Below, one piece after another: positions 1 to 7,284 of a stretch of 13,327 nt of DNA (positions are counted from its first letter, which is position 1; each line of letters begins with the position of its first letter). Under the pieces are notes generated by a model, which had not been told where the DNA came from, made no database searches, and saw only the letters and a program-made list of their open reading frames with translations. The position numbers and the translations under genes were made by a program. Source of the stretch: DASPOF01 sp035626155 (GTDB taxonomy: Bacteria > Desulfobacterota > Binatia > Binatales > Binataceae); contig DASPOF010000013.1 of assembly GCA_035626155.1 (NCBI GenBank), forward strand, positions 1 to 13,327, read 5' to 3'.

Positions 1-2
1 GA

Positions 3-1340
3 AGCCGCTTCCTCGTCACCACCGCGACGGCGTGCATGCTGGTCGAATGCGGCCTGTTCCAGGGTCTCAAGGAACTCCGGCTCCGCAACTGGGATCCTTT
101 CCCGGCCGACCCGCACGCGATCGACGCCGTCGCGCTCACGCACGCGCATCTCGACCACAGCGGCTATCTCCCCGCGCTCTGCCGCGACGGATTCAGCGGC
201 GCAATTCACGCGACCGCGGGCACGGCCGCGCTATGCCGGATCCTCCTGCCCGATAGCGGCCACTTGCAGGACGAGGAGGCGGAGTATGCCAACCGCAAGG
301 GATACTCGAAGCATTCGCCGGCGCTGCCGCTTTACACCGAAGATGACGCCTGGAAATCTCTCGACCGCTTCCAGAGCGAGCGCGACGATTCCGACGCGGA
401 CACACCCGGCGGCATCCGCATCGTTTTCCGCCACGCCGGCCACATCCTCGGCTCCGCTTCGATTCTGCTCAAGACCGGCGGCGGCCGCGCGCGCACGGTG
501 CTCTTCAGCGGCGATCTTGGCCGCCCGAACCATCCCCTTCTGCTCCCGCCCGCACCGGTCCCCGCCGCCGACATCATCGTGGTCGAGTCCACTTACGGCG
601 ACCGGCTGCACAACGACGAGGAGTCGCTCAAGCTCTTCGAGGATGCGATCGCGCGCACCGCGGCGCGCGGCGGCGTCATCGTGATCCCTTCCTTCGCAGT
701 CGATCGCACCGAAGTCGTGCTCTATCATTTGAAGCAGCTCATCGTGGCGCGGCGGGTGCCGGCGATTCCCGTGTACGTGGACAGTCCGATGGCGCTGGCA
801 GCATTGAATATCTACAAGAGTGCGATCGGCTCGGGCAGCGAGGAGCTGCGCCGCGGCCTTGCGCCCGAGGCGCTCGACCCCGGCCAGCTCCATGAGGTGC
901 GCACCGTCGATCAGTCCATCGAACTCAACTCGCTTCCCGGTCCGATGATCATCATCTCGGCTTCCGGGATGGCGACCGGCGGGCGCGTGCTGCATCACCT
1001 GGCGAATCGGCTCGAGGACGATCGCAACACGGTCATCCTGGTCGGCTACCAGGCCGAGGGGACGCGCGGCCGCTCGCTGCTCGATGGGGCGGCGGCGGTG
1101 AAGATGCTCGGCCGCTATGTCCCGGTGCGCGCCGAGGTCGTGAACGTTCCCGCCTTCTCGGTGCACGCCGATCAGGCGGAAACGATCGCATGGCTTCGCA
1201 CCGCGCCGGCCAGGCCCGAGATCTGTTACGTAGTCCACGGCGATCCGGCTGCGGCCCAGGCGCTCGGCCTCGCGATCCGGCGCGAGCTTAAATGGCACGC
1301 CGTGGTTCCGCGCCATCTCGAGCAGGTACGTCTCGACTGA
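3..1340 (+). CDS. MBL-fold / beta-CASP RNA-processing family protein (5' end cut by window edge)
   Basis: Metallo-beta-lactamase fold protein of the beta-CASP/RMMBL group (YSH1/CPSF-like), whose known members are RNA nucleases acting in the cytoplasm. The frame is open to the window edge, and the residues before the first ATG (position 36) read SRFLVTTATAC, matching the usual VTGS-x-FLV start of the family, so probably only about ten residues are missing and 36 is not the true start. Numbered from that Met: HAHLDH metal motif at residues 36-41, HAGH at 133-136, SGDLG with Asp160, then the beta-CASP motifs with Glu184 (ESTYGD), the GMATGGR segment, His377 (FSVHAD) and His401 (VHGD). All metal ligands are present, so the enzyme should be active. 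The stop codon TGA at 1338-1340 shares its last base with a possible start of the next gene, which implies co-transcription. The RNA or DNA substrate cannot be told from sequence. Confidence 0.93.
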   Translation, partial: SRFLVTTATACMLVECGLFQGLKELRLRNWDPFPADPHAIDAVALTHAHLDHSGYLPALCRDGFSGAIHATAGTAALCRILLPDSGHLQDEEAEYANRKGYSKHSPALPLYTEDDAWKSLDRFQSERDDSDADTPGGIRIVFRHAGHILGSASILLKTGGGRARTVLFSGDLGRPNHPLLLPPAPVPAADIIVVESTYGDRLHNDEESLKLFEDAIARTAARGGVIVIPSFAVDRTEVVLYHLKQLIVARRVPAIPVYVDSPMALAALNIYKSAIGSGSEELRRGLAPEALDPGQLHEVRTVDQSIELNSLPGPMIIISASGMATGGRVLHHLANRLEDDRNTVILVGYQAEGTRGRSLLDGAAAVKMLGRYVPVRAEVVNVPAFSVHADQAETIAWLRTAPARPEICYVVHGDPAAAQALGLAIRRELKWHAVVPRHLEQVRLD

Positions 1341-1354
1341 TGGAGAATCGCATC

Positions 1355-2860
1355 ATGTTCCGCGTCAAACATCTTCCGCTCGACACGCTCCGCGAGCACG
1401 TGATCGTCATCCACGAGCGCGCGGTACGCACCGGCAAGCTCGGCTTCAACCCGCTCGATCGCGCCTACGTGCTGGGTACGCATCCGGTGACCGGGGCGGC
1501 GCGCGAGATTACGGGAGTGCTCAACTTTTGCAGCGATACGCTGCTTGCACCCGATGAAATCGGGCTCTCCGAGGAGGCGTTCCGCGATCTCGGGCTTCCC
1601 GAGGGCACCGCGGTGAATGCCACCCTGGCCGTCGCGCCGCGAAGCGTGGACCTGGTGCGCAGCAAGCTGCTGGGCCGCAAGCTCGATCGCGCCGCGTTCG
1701 ACGCAATCCTCGCCGACGTGGTGAGGCGCCGATACTCGCGCGTGGAGCTTGCGATGTTTGTGCTCTCGTGCGCGCTGCGCGGGCTGGATACGAGCGAGCT
1801 TGCCGAGTACACGCGCGCGATGATCGGAACCGGCGCGCGGCTCGACTTCGGCCCCGGTCCGGTCGCCGACAAGCACAGCGTCGGCGGAATCCCCGGCAAC
1901 CGGACCACGATGATCGTGGTGCCGATCCTCGCGGCGCTGGGAGTGAAAATGCCCAAGACCTCCTCGCGCGCGATCACCAGCCCGTCGGGCACCGCGGACA
2001 CGATGGGAGCCGTCGCGGAGGTCGCGCTCGGTGCGACGCGGATTCACGAGGTCGTCGGGCGCGCGGGCGCCTGCATCGCATGGGGCGGGGCGCTCGAGCT
2101 AGCACCCGCCGATGACATCCTGATTACCGTCGAGCGCCCGATGGAGATCGACACCGAGGCGCAAATGGTCGCATCGATCCTCGCCAAGAAAAAAACCGTC
2201 GGCGCAACCGACGTCCTCATCGACATCCCCGTGGGCGCAAGCGCCAAGGTCCGCTCGCTCGGCGCGGCCGAGCATCTCGCGAACCTGTTCCGCGCGGTCG
2301 CTCGCGAAATCGAACTCAGGCTCGACGTGGTCGTGACCGAGGCGCACGGGCCGGTCGGGCGGGGGATCGGTCCGCGGCTGGAGGCGCTCGATGTGCTCGC
2401 GGTGCTGAGGCGCGAACCCGACGCGCCGGCCGATCTGCGCGAGAAATCGCTCTACCTGGCGGCGCGGCTGCTCGAGATGACCGGAGTCGTGGAGCCGGCG
2501 GCCGGCTATCGCGCCGCGCAGAAGGCGCTCGATTCGGGAGCGGCGCTCGCGGCGTTCGATCGCATCGTCGATGCGCAGGGGCGGCGCGAATTTCCCGCGC
2601 CGGCGGCGTTCAAGCGCACCGTCGAGGCGGTTCGCGACGGGCGGATTCGCGAGATCGACTGCTGGGAGATCGCGCGAGTCGCAAAACGCGCCGGCGCGCC
2701 CGCCAATATCGCCGCGGGCGTCAGGATCATGAAGACGGTCGGCGAGATCGTCGCGCGCGGCGAGCCGGTGTTCGAGATCCACGCGGAGAGCGAGGCGCAG
2801 CTCGACTTCGCGCGCGCCTATGCCGAGGCGCACGCGCAGATCGTGAAGTTTGGCTTCTGA
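1355..2860 (+). CDS. AMP phosphorylase / thymidine phosphorylase family protein
   Basis: Nucleoside or nucleotide phosphorylase of the DeoA/AMPpase family, which splits a nucleoside (phosphate) with orthophosphate to free base and (deoxy)ribose phosphate. About 501 residues, the size of the archaeal-type AMP phosphorylases and their bacterial 'putative thymidine phosphorylase' relatives, and longer than classical DeoA (about 440), because of an extra N-terminal domain. Signature blocks are KHSVGGIPGN (from residue 173) and TSSRAITSPSGTAD (about 202-215), the phosphate and sugar binding region. Start choice: ATG 1355 has GGAGA eight bases upstream; an in-frame ATG at 1340 would overlap the preceding stop as TGATG and add five residues. 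In bacteria this family often lies near an MBL protein and a PRPP synthetase, as partly seen here. AMP is the likelier substrate by domain architecture, but thymidine cannot be excluded. Confidence 0.88.
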   Translation: MFRVKHLPLDTLREHVIVIHERAVRTGKLGFNPLDRAYVLGTHPVTGAAREITGVLNFCSDTLLAPDEIGLSEEAFRDLGLPEGTAVNATLAVAPRSVDLVRSKLLGRKLDRAAFDAILADVVRRRYSRVELAMFVLSCALRGLDTSELAEYTRAMIGTGARLDFGPGPVADKHSVGGIPGNRTTMIVVPILAALGVKMPKTSSRAITSPSGTADTMGAVAEVALGATRIHEVVGRAGACIAWGGALELAPADDILITVERPMEIDTEAQMVASILAKKKTVGATDVLIDIPVGASAKVRSLGAAEHLANLFRAVAREIELRLDVVVTEAHGPVGRGIGPRLEALDVLAVLRREPDAPADLREKSLYLAARLLEMTGVVEPAAGYRAAQKALDSGAALAAFDRIVDAQGRREFPAPAAFKRTVEAVRDGRIREIDCWEIARVAKRAGAPANIAAGVRIMKTVGEIVARGEPVFEIHAESEAQLDFARAYAEAHAQIVKFGF

Positions 2861-2864
2861 CCCG

Positions 2865-2891
2865 CGCCGGCGCTAAGCTCACTCGCCGGCG
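2865..2891 (+). terminator. GC-rich hairpin after the phosphorylase gene
   Basis: CGCCGGCG at 2865-2872 and again at 2884-2891 can pair as an 8-bp stem with an 11-base loop, four bases after the stop codon. No T-run follows, so this is at most a pause or Rho-assisted site. It is the only structure seen between the two genes. Confidence 0.25.
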
Positions 2892-2942
2892 GCGCGCCGG
2901 CCGCCACGTTATCAAGCTGTGAACAGATCGAGGAAGGGGGGG

Positions 2943-5054
2943 ATGAAGATCGCAAGAGCCGCGGCGATTGCCGCTTTTCTGCTCGGCATAATCGCCGCTG
3001 CGCCGATCGATGCCGTGTCGGCCGGACCGGGAGGCGAGGCAATCTTCGTTGCCAATCTGGTCGATGTGACCGCCTATCCGATCGGCAGCAGTGGCGACGT
3101 CCCTCCGATCGCTGTGACGACCGACATGATCGCTCCGAGCGGGATTGCTCGCGATGCGAGCGGCAGGATCTACGTTACAAATTCAGCGACGAACACGATC
3201 ACGATTTATGCGGCGAACGCCAGCGGTAACGTAGCGCCGGTCGCAGTGATTGGCGGTTCCAGCACGCGACTTGCCAATCCAACCGGGATCGCGTTGGACA
3301 CGCGTGGGAAGATATACGTGGCAAACGGCGCGAATAACAGCATCGTGATTTATCCACCGTTGGACGCAGGCACAGGCATCCTCAACGAAGCTCCTGCTGC
3401 CATCATCGCCGGATCGAACACCCAGCTTGACGGCCCTAGCGCTATCGCATTGGACTCTCGGGGAGACATTTACGTCGCAGACGAATTTGGCGGTCCGGTC
3501 GTGCCTGACACCGATGATTCCGGGGAGATTACAGTTTATCCCGCCGGGAGCAACGGAAACGTCGCACCTATAACCATTATCAGGGGTGTTGCGACTGGAC
3601 TCGCTTATCCCGTGGGCATCGCACGTGGCCCGGGAGGCGAGATCTACATAGTGAATTTGTTCACGGCCAATAACGAGCGATTGCGTGATTACGCCGCCAC
3701 CACCATCACTGTCTATTCGGCCAGCAGCAGCGGTAATTCGCCGCCGGTTGCCATAATCGCCGGCGACAAGACAGGTCTGACTGAGGCACAAGGAATCGCG
3801 CTGGATTCCAGCGGAAATCTCTATGTTACGGGTAACTCAGGCGTCGGCTTCGACATCAGTATTTTCTCGGCGGGCAGGAGTGGCAACGTCGCCCCGTCCA
3901 CAATAATTGTCGGCGCCAATACTGGCCTCAATCTCCCCAGTGGCGTCGTGTTGGATTCCGAGGGGAATCTTTACGTATCAAACTATAGCGGGTGGCCACA
4001 CCAATTTGGCAGTGTAACTGTCTATCCGGCCGGCAGCAGCGGCGACGCAAAACCGATCACCACGATCGCGAGCAGTTTTACCGGGCTCAACGGCGCCTCC
4101 GGCATTGCGGTTGATTCCACCGGAGACATCTATGTGGCCAACGAGGCGGGCGGCGGCAGCATTACGATTTACCTGCCGGGCAGCTATGCCACTGTGGCAC
4201 CTCTCGCCACGATCGCTGGACCCAACACCGGACTCAATAATCCGCAGGGGATCGCAGTGGATTCCGGTGGCGACATGTTTGTTCTGAATAACAACGATGC
4301 CGTCACTGTGTATCCAGCGGGGAGCTCTGGCGATGCGCTGCCGAACGCCACGATAAATATCAATAGCAGCGGCGAGAACTCCCGGGCTGTCATGGCGGTG
4401 AACCCAAGCGGGGACCTATACGTAGCGAGTCAGGGCGGAGAGAGTTGCAATCGGCGATCCTGCTCCCAAACCAGCCCCGACAACGTCGCTATTTATCCGG
4501 CCGGAAGCAATGGCGATGCGGCGCCAGAAGCCGTCATCGGCGGTCCCCTTACCCGGCTTGAATCACCGTCGGCAATCGCCGTGAATCACACTGGTGAAAT
4601 CTACGTAGCGAACCAGGGTCCAATGAAATGCTTCCATGCCTGCGGCGCATGCATTCCGATCCCCGACGGGAAGGGAAGCATTACCGCCTACGGTCCTGGT
4701 AGCAATGGCGACGTTATGCCTATCACGACAATTACCGGTACTAATACCGGACTTAGGTTTCCCTATAAAATTGCGCTCGATTCCGAGGGTAAAATCTACG
4801 TCCTAAACACTGCGAGGCTTGGCTTCAGCATCTCTTGCATTGAAACGGTCCCTGGGAATGATGGCAAATCAGGCACGAAGCGCGCCGATACCAGCTTAGC
4901 GACCGCAGGCTTCGAGCGCACTGGCGATCCTATCCTGATCTTTGCGGCGGGCAGCCATGGCGATGTTGCGCCAATCGGCGCCATCAGCGGTCCTTTCACG
5001 GGACTTAGTGCTTTTGGCTCGTTGGGAATTGCGGTCGGTCCCGCCGGACCGTAG
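2943..5054 (+). CDS. Secreted NHL-type beta-propeller repeat protein
   Basis: No enzyme function recognised. The ATG at 2943 follows AGGAAGGGGGG and is preferred to an in-frame GTG at 2919, which would make eight extra residues out of the ribosome site itself. Residues 1-27 or so form a signal peptide (MKIARAAAIAAFLLGIIAAA... then a likely AVSA cleavage), so the mature protein is exported. The rest, to residue 703, is built of units of about 45-75 residues with the pattern [GI]-A-[LV]-D-S-x-G-x-[IL]-Y-V-A-N ... I-T-[VI]-Y-P-A-G-S-x-G-[ND]-V-A-P-I ... I-x-G-x-N-T-G-L-x-x-P. I count eleven complete units plus a split one (see findings). Such NHL-like repeats fold as propeller blades and usually mediate binding. 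Six cysteines, all after residue 500, lie in loops. It stands alone on its transcript; its base composition is more A+T rich than its neighbours. Confidence 0.85.
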   Translation: MKIARAAAIAAFLLGIIAAAPIDAVSAGPGGEAIFVANLVDVTAYPIGSSGDVPPIAVTTDMIAPSGIARDASGRIYVTNSATNTITIYAANASGNVAPVAVIGGSSTRLANPTGIALDTRGKIYVANGANNSIVIYPPLDAGTGILNEAPAAIIAGSNTQLDGPSAIALDSRGDIYVADEFGGPVVPDTDDSGEITVYPAGSNGNVAPITIIRGVATGLAYPVGIARGPGGEIYIVNLFTANNERLRDYAATTITVYSASSSGNSPPVAIIAGDKTGLTEAQGIALDSSGNLYVTGNSGVGFDISIFSAGRSGNVAPSTIIVGANTGLNLPSGVVLDSEGNLYVSNYSGWPHQFGSVTVYPAGSSGDAKPITTIASSFTGLNGASGIAVDSTGDIYVANEAGGGSITIYLPGSYATVAPLATIAGPNTGLNNPQGIAVDSGGDMFVLNNNDAVTVYPAGSSGDALPNATININSSGENSRAVMAVNPSGDLYVASQGGESCNRRSCSQTSPDNVAIYPAGSNGDAAPEAVIGGPLTRLESPSAIAVNHTGEIYVANQGPMKCFHACGACIPIPDGKGSITAYGPGSNGDVMPITTITGTNTGLRFPYKIALDSEGKIYVLNTARLGFSISCIETVPGNDGKSGTKRADTSLATAGFERTGDPILIFAAGSHGDVAPIGAISGPFTGLSAFGSLGIAVGPAGP

Positions 5055-5179
5055 CGTCCTCAGCGGCTCTCGGACCTTTACTTAGCACGCGTGCAGTGGT
5101 TCGTTTGCGAAGTCCTCGCGCGCCAGCGGGGCTGCGCTAGCCGTCTCATCCGGCGCGTGGGCCAAAGGAGATAGCCGCC

Positions 5180-5614
5180 ATGTCCATGTGGAGCGAATTC
5201 AAGGAGTTTGCGACCCGCGGAAACGTCCTCGATTTGGCCGTCGGCTTCATCGTGGGAACCGCGTTCGGAAAAATCACCACCTCGCTGGTGAATGACGTGA
5301 TCATGCCGCCCATCGGCCTGGTGCTCGGCAGGGTCGATTTCTCGAGCATGTACATCAACCTGTCGGGCACCTCGTTTCCATCGCTCGCTGCGGCCCGGGC
5401 CGCGGGCGCGCCGGCTATCGCCTACGGCGCCTTCATCAATACGATCATCGATTTCGTGATTGTGTCATTCGCGATGTTCGTCATTGTCAAGCAGATCAAC
5501 CGCTTTGTTGCGAAGCCCGTGCCGACGACCGAGGCGTGCCCGTATTGCCTGACCCCGATTCCGATCGGCGCGCACAAATGCCCGCATTGCACGTCGGAAT
5601 TGAAGGCCGCGTGA
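5180..5614 (+). CDS. mscL: Large-conductance mechanosensitive channel MscL with C-terminal zinc ribbon
   Basis: Homopentameric inner-membrane channel that opens under membrane tension and releases solutes during osmotic downshock. The 144-residue protein has the MscL N-terminal amphipathic helix (MSMWSEFKEFATRGN), TM1 around residues 16-45 with the conserved DLAVGFIVGTAFGKI stretch and NDVIMPPIG, a periplasmic loop, and TM2 about 83-106 starting YGAFINTIIDF. The usual short charged cytoplasmic helix is replaced by C120-x2-C123 ... C134-x2-C137, a rubredoxin-like zinc-ribbon signature with ten residues between knuckles. AAAGGAG at 5164-5170 precedes the ATG by nine bases, which fixes the start. 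The 125 bases upstream hold its likely own promoter (not clearly identified) and a 10-base palindrome GCACGCGTGC at 5085-5094. It converges with the aminotransferase gene, from which it is 46 bases away. Confidence 0.96.
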   Translation: MSMWSEFKEFATRGNVLDLAVGFIVGTAFGKITTSLVNDVIMPPIGLVLGRVDFSSMYINLSGTSFPSLAAARAAGAPAIAYGAFINTIIDFVIVSFAMFVIVKQINRFVAKPVPTTEACPYCLTPIPIGAHKCPHCTSELKAA

Positions 5615-5615
5615 T

Positions 5616-5631
5616 GCGGCGCAGGCGCCGC
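5616..5631. terminator. GC hairpin between convergent mscL and aminotransferase genes
   Basis: GCGGCG (5616-5621) pairs with CGCCGC (5626-5631) around a four-base CAGG loop, directly after the mscL stop codon and before the stop of the convergent gene. No T-tract is visible on either strand, so termination is an inference from position and structure. Confidence 0.25.
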
Positions 5632-5660
5632 GCCGCGAGGGCGGGCATGGCCGCCTATCT

Positions 5661-6920
5661 CTACGTGCCCGACTGCGCGAGGTCGGCCATCGCCTTCGCA
5701 GCGCGCTCGGCGACTTCGGTCATCAGCGCGTCGGTCATCACCGTGGAGAGCGCGATCAAGCCGTGCGTGCCGATGAAGAGGCCCTCGTTGAGAGCCGCAA
5801 GGTGGAAGCTTGCCATCGCGCGGGCATCCTCGCGATTTACCGCCGCGGGCGGCGGCTCGTTCACGAAGAAAATGTTGAGCAGCGATCCGCACTGGCGCAC
5901 CGAGAATGGGAGTTCCACCTGGCGCGCCGCGCTCTTGAGGTCCTCGGCAAGGCGCTTGGCCTGCTGGTCCATCTTGTCGATCTTGTCCTGCGTGAGCGCC
6001 TTCACCGATGCGACGCCGGCGGCGCAGGTCGCCGGGTTGCCGTTGAAAGTCCCGGCATGGTAGATGGCGCCGCGCTCGCGCGGATCGAATGCCGCCATTA
6101 TTTCCGCGTTGCCGCCGAGCGCGCCGACCGGCAATCCGCCGCCGATGATCTTGCCCATCATGGTGATGTCGGGCTTCACGTCGAACATCTGCTGCGCGCC
6201 GCCCTCGGCGAGCCTCAGCGTGATTACCTCATCGAGTACGAACAGCGCACCTGCCCGGCGCGCCGCCTCCGCGACCTGTTCGAGGAATCCCGCGGGCGGC
6301 GTCACCAGTCCCGCGCTGCCGAGCACGGGTTCGAGAAACACCGCTGCTATCTCGGAGCCGCGCTCCGCAAGCAGCGCCTCGAAGGCGGTCGCCGCGCCGA
6401 AGTCCGCGAGCATCGTGCGCTCGCCGTCGTGCCCTGTCAGTCCAACTTCGAGGTCATCGTACGATCCGTGGTACCCGTACCGCGCCATCAGGATGACCTT
6501 GCGGCCGGTGAGCCGCCGCGCGACGCGCGCCGCGAGCATCCCCGCCTCGGTGCCCGAGTTGCAAAACCGGATGCGCTCGACCGACGGGACGCGCTCGGAC
6601 AGGAGCTCCGCAAGCGCGATCTGGGGCTCCGAGCGCGCTGGCCACGCGGTGCCCTGGCGGGCGGCCCGCTCGATCGCGTCGGCGATTGGCGGATACGCGT
6701 GCCCGTGCACGAGGCTGGTGTAATTCCCGATGAGATCGATGTAGCGGGTGCCGTCGACGTCCCACATGAAGGGTCCATCGCCGCGAGCGATCGTGAGCGG
6801 GTATGGCCGATGAAATGCGCTCGTGCGGGTGTCGCCGCCGGGCATCACGCGCTCGGCGCGCCTCCCGACTGCGGCCGACTTCGGAGTCGCCGTCCGGTAT
6901 CGTTCCTCGATCGTGCTCAT
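5661..6920 (-). CDS. Class-III PLP-dependent aminotransferase, glutamate-1-semialdehyde aminomutase-like
   Basis: Cytoplasmic pyridoxal-phosphate enzyme, 419 residues, the normal size for the group. Seen in order: an N-terminal MPGGDTRTSAFHRPYP segment resembling the HemL start, WDVDGTRYIDL, CNSGTEA (phosphate-binding), YHGSYDD, FLEPVLGSAG, LDEVITLR with Asp230 expected to contact the ring nitrogen, GKIIGGGLPVGALGG with Lys257 as the Schiff-base lysine, and HAGTFNGNP. It looks catalytically intact. It is HemL-like rather than HemL: the N-terminal and active-site blocks differ from true glutamate-1-semialdehyde aminomutases (for example MMGK instead of TLGK), so the substrate is unknown; transamination or amine migration are both possible. 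The start ATG has several purine-rich Shine-Dalgarno candidates (AGGAGG and GGAGGT) just upstream. It is the last gene of a minus-strand series after waaF, lpxD and a small membrane gene, but is separated from them by 112 bases and may have its own promoter. Confidence 0.9.
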   Translation of the reverse strand: MSTIEERYRTATPKSAAVGRRAERVMPGGDTRTSAFHRPYPLTIARGDGPFMWDVDGTRYIDLIGNYTSLVHGHAYPPIADAIERAARQGTAWPARSEPQIALAELLSERVPSVERIRFCNSGTEAGMLAARVARRLTGRKVILMARYGYHGSYDDLEVGLTGHDGERTMLADFGAATAFEALLAERGSEIAAVFLEPVLGSAGLVTPPAGFLEQVAEAARRAGALFVLDEVITLRLAEGGAQQMFDVKPDITMMGKIIGGGLPVGALGGNAEIMAAFDPRERGAIYHAGTFNGNPATCAAGVASVKALTQDKIDKMDQQAKRLAEDLKSAARQVELPFSVRQCGSLLNIFFVNEPPPAAVNREDARAMASFHLAALNEGLFIGTHGLIALSTVMTDALMTEVAERAAKAMADLAQSGT

Positions 6921-6972
6921 CTCCCCACACCTCCCTCCTTATCTCCGCCACAATCGGCGCGCTTGGCGCAAT

Positions 6973-6978
6973 ATCATA
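6973..6978 (-). promoter_or_regulatory. Possible -10 element for the aminotransferase gene
   Basis: On the minus strand the hexamer TATGAT, one mismatch from the sigma-70 consensus, lies about 55 bases before the start codon in a locally A+T-rich patch. No good -35 hexamer is seen at 16-18 bases, so this is tentative. Confidence 0.3.
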
Positions 6979-7032
6979 TCCGACTTTTGTACGCGAATCG
7001 CACCGCTCCGTGCGGCCTGGCGAGTCGATGCC

Positions 7033-7284
7033 CTATTCGATGTCGGTATCGGCCGGGGTGGGCTGCGCGGCCGGGGATTTGGTGGTCTTTTTCGCGGATG
7101 ACTGCGAGGATGCCGGAATTCCCGTGATGCTTCCGGTCTTCTCGTAGTTGTAGGCGAGTTCTCCCGCGCCCAGCCACAAGCATCCCGCCGCGCCGAGTGC
7201 GAGGATCGCGAGCGCCGCGACCGCCATCGGCCCAAGGAACCTTGCGCCGGCGTTGGCCGGTGCGCGCGCGCGATCGTTATTCAT
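7033..7284 (-). CDS. Small single-span membrane protein, hypothetical
   Basis: An 83-residue protein I do not recognise. It starts MNNDRARAPANAG, has one hydrophobic segment at about residues 17-41 (LGPMAVAALAILALGAAGC and on), then a polar tail with YNYEKTGSI and a Ser/Lys/Pro-rich end (PAAQPTPADTDIE). The short positive N-terminus and single span suggest a membrane anchor with the tail in the periplasm; a lipoprotein is less likely because the cysteine lies late within the hydrophobic stretch. Its ATG (7284-7282) overlaps the end of lpxD by eight bases in another frame, and no clear Shine-Dalgarno is visible, which points to translational coupling with lpxD. The same frame is open further upstream inside lpxD, but that part has only low-complexity arginine/cysteine-rich translation and is not believed. 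Confidence 0.6.
   Translation of the reverse strand: MNNDRARAPANAGARFLGPMAVAALAILALGAAGCLWLGAGELAYNYEKTGSITGIPASSQSSAKKTTKSPAAQPTPADTDIE

Noticed and set aside
231..1316. Minus-strand open frame opposite the MBL/beta-CASP gene, and similar ones opposite the phosphorylase (2099-2833) and lpxD (7253-8353)
   Set aside because: Each lies entirely over a confidently assigned gene and shows no family motif.
2919..2942. GTG at 2919 as start of the propeller gene
   Set aside because: It would translate the ribosome-binding region itself (AGGAAGGGGGG) as Arg-Lys-Gly-Gly; the ATG at 2943 gives good spacing and a clean signal peptide.
4629..4652. Radical-SAM-like C-x3-C-x2-C cluster in the propeller protein
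   Set aside because: It lies in a loop of an exported repeat protein without a radical SAM barrel; the spacing match alone is chance, so only metal or disulfide options are kept.
5763..7127. Long plus-strand open frame opposite the aminotransferase
   Set aside because: It is the mirror of a well-supported PLP enzyme in high-GC DNA; its translation is arginine/alanine-rich without recognisable motifs and has no ribosome site.
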